From an uncultured Paracoccaceae bacterium (GTDB lineage Bacteria > Pseudomonadota > Alphaproteobacteria > Rhodobacterales > Rhodobacteraceae): 64,000 bases of DNA. The position numbers were made by a program, and so were the translations under genes. Each line of letters starts with the position of its first letter. Position 1 is the first letter of the stretch. This document shows, piece by piece, positions 63,524-64,000 of this stretch. The stretch is taken from NCBI GenBank assembly GCA_947492825.1, contig CANLNT010000001.1, positions 1,488,001 to 1,552,000 of the forward strand, written 5' to 3'. The notes under the pieces were generated by a model, which had not been told where the DNA came from, did not search any database, and was given only the letters and a program-made list of their open reading frames with translations.

Positions 63524-64000
63524 ATGAACAGTGACCAACTTCTGAATCTGACCTATCTGGGCCTGCTGGGCCTGGTAATTGGCGGCAGCTATCTGATCGC
63601 CAACCGGCACAACATGGGTCAAATGGCGCAATACGGGGCGATCTGGGGCCTGATCTTTGTGGGTGTCGTGGCCGCCTATGGTCTTTGGGGCGATGTCAGC
63701 CGTGATCTCAGCGGCGTGCAAAGCACCTCTGACGCCGGTGTCATCACCGTGCCACAGGCGCGTGACGGGCACTATTACCTGACGCTCGACATCAACGACA
63801 CGCCGGTCAATTTCGTCGTGGATACAGGGGCTTCCATGATGGTCCTCACCCAACGGGATGCCGCCCGCATCGACATTGATCCCACCGAACTGCGCTATCT
63901 GGGCAGCGCCAATACCGCCAACGGTGTCGTGCGCACAGCCGATGTCTGGCTGGACACCGTCGCCCTTGGCCCGATCATCGACACCGATTTTCGCGCCACC
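63524..64000 (+). CDS. Retropepsin-like aspartic protease (TIGR02281 type), 3' end missing
   Basis: The frame starts MNSDQLLNLTYLGLLGLVIG, with two membrane helices in the first 55 residues, then a retropepsin domain: YYLTLDINDTPVNFVVDTGA with catalytic Asp100 in VDTGAS. The first 159 codons are present; the gene runs off the right edge. It starts 16 nt after marC. Members are membrane-anchored clan AA proteases common in Rhodobacterales. Confidence 0.85.
   Translation, partial: MNSDQLLNLTYLGLLGLVIGGSYLIANRHNMGQMAQYGAIWGLIFVGVVAAYGLWGDVSRDLSGVQSTSDAGVITVPQARDGHYYLTLDINDTPVNFVVDTGASMMVLTQRDAARIDIDPTELRYLGSANTANGVVRTADVWLDTVALGPIIDTDFRAT

Overview
The window looks like a chromosomal segment of an alphaproteobacterium of the order Rhodobacterales, Roseobacter group. 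The evidence is the high GC content, the gene order pyrH-frr-uppS-cdsA-dxr-rseP-bamA, an iscR-suf cluster whose IscR lacks the usual three cysteine ligands, a B12-dependent ribonucleotide reductase, Hint/RTX-type secreted proteins, and CtrA- and CcrM-like motifs. Genus cannot be told from the sequence.

Layout. 1-7.4 kb (minus): translation and envelope operon (pyrH, frr, uppS, cdsA, dxr, rseP) ending in a 41-aa membrane ORF and a terminator, after which bamA has its own promoter. 7.6-9.4 kb: miaA and an AraC regulator. 9.6-16.4 kb: a Tat-exported peptide-type ABC transporter (binding protein, two permeases, a fused double ATPase); a low-GC block bounded by a 21-bp direct repeat of the permease 3' end sits inside this operon. 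16.5-20 kb: lytic transglycosylase, ssb, a HEPN-like ORF, aroB-aroK. 20-26.8 kb: a small membrane protein, a secreted protein, a Xer recombinase, a CNNM/CBS protein, a GGDEF-EAL protein and a GST. 27-29 kb: class II ribonucleotide reductase behind an AT-rich promoter with tandem TTAA-N7-TTAA boxes. 29-31.7 kb: HerA-like ATPase, an intergenic region with a promoter/terminator-bounded small RNA candidate, and an IalB-like protein. 31.7-36.8 kb: a dedicated acyl carrier protein, ketoacyl synthase and LpxD, then an L,D-transpeptidase divergent from a DUF882 peptidase. 37-41.7 kb: two animal-type haem peroxidases flanking tRNA-Arg(CCG); the first carries RTX-like repeats and a Hint domain. 41.8-50.5 kb (minus): iscR, iscS-like, sufB, small membrane proteins, sufC, sufD, two Yip1-type proteins and sufS, behind a promoter whose -10 lies in an Irr-like palindrome. 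50.7-56.3 kb: an alpha/beta hydrolase, small conserved ORFs, a tandem-HD phosphohydrolase, a CPBP protease and a DEAD-box helicase. 56.4-64 kb: TfoX domain protein, a His-rich and Pro-Asp-rich metalloprotease, DUF4112, ndk, an ABC-F ATPase, a methyltransferase, MarC, and a retropepsin-like protease cut by the window end.

Most of the window is ordinary core chromosome. The parts that merit a second look are the repeat-bounded block in the ABC operon, the complementary elements at 30.73-30.93 kb, the CtrA-like and Irr-like control regions, the peroxidase-RTX-Hint protein next to the tRNA, and the multidomain metalloprotease at 57-58.5 kb. No phage, complete insertion sequence or CRISPR array is visible.
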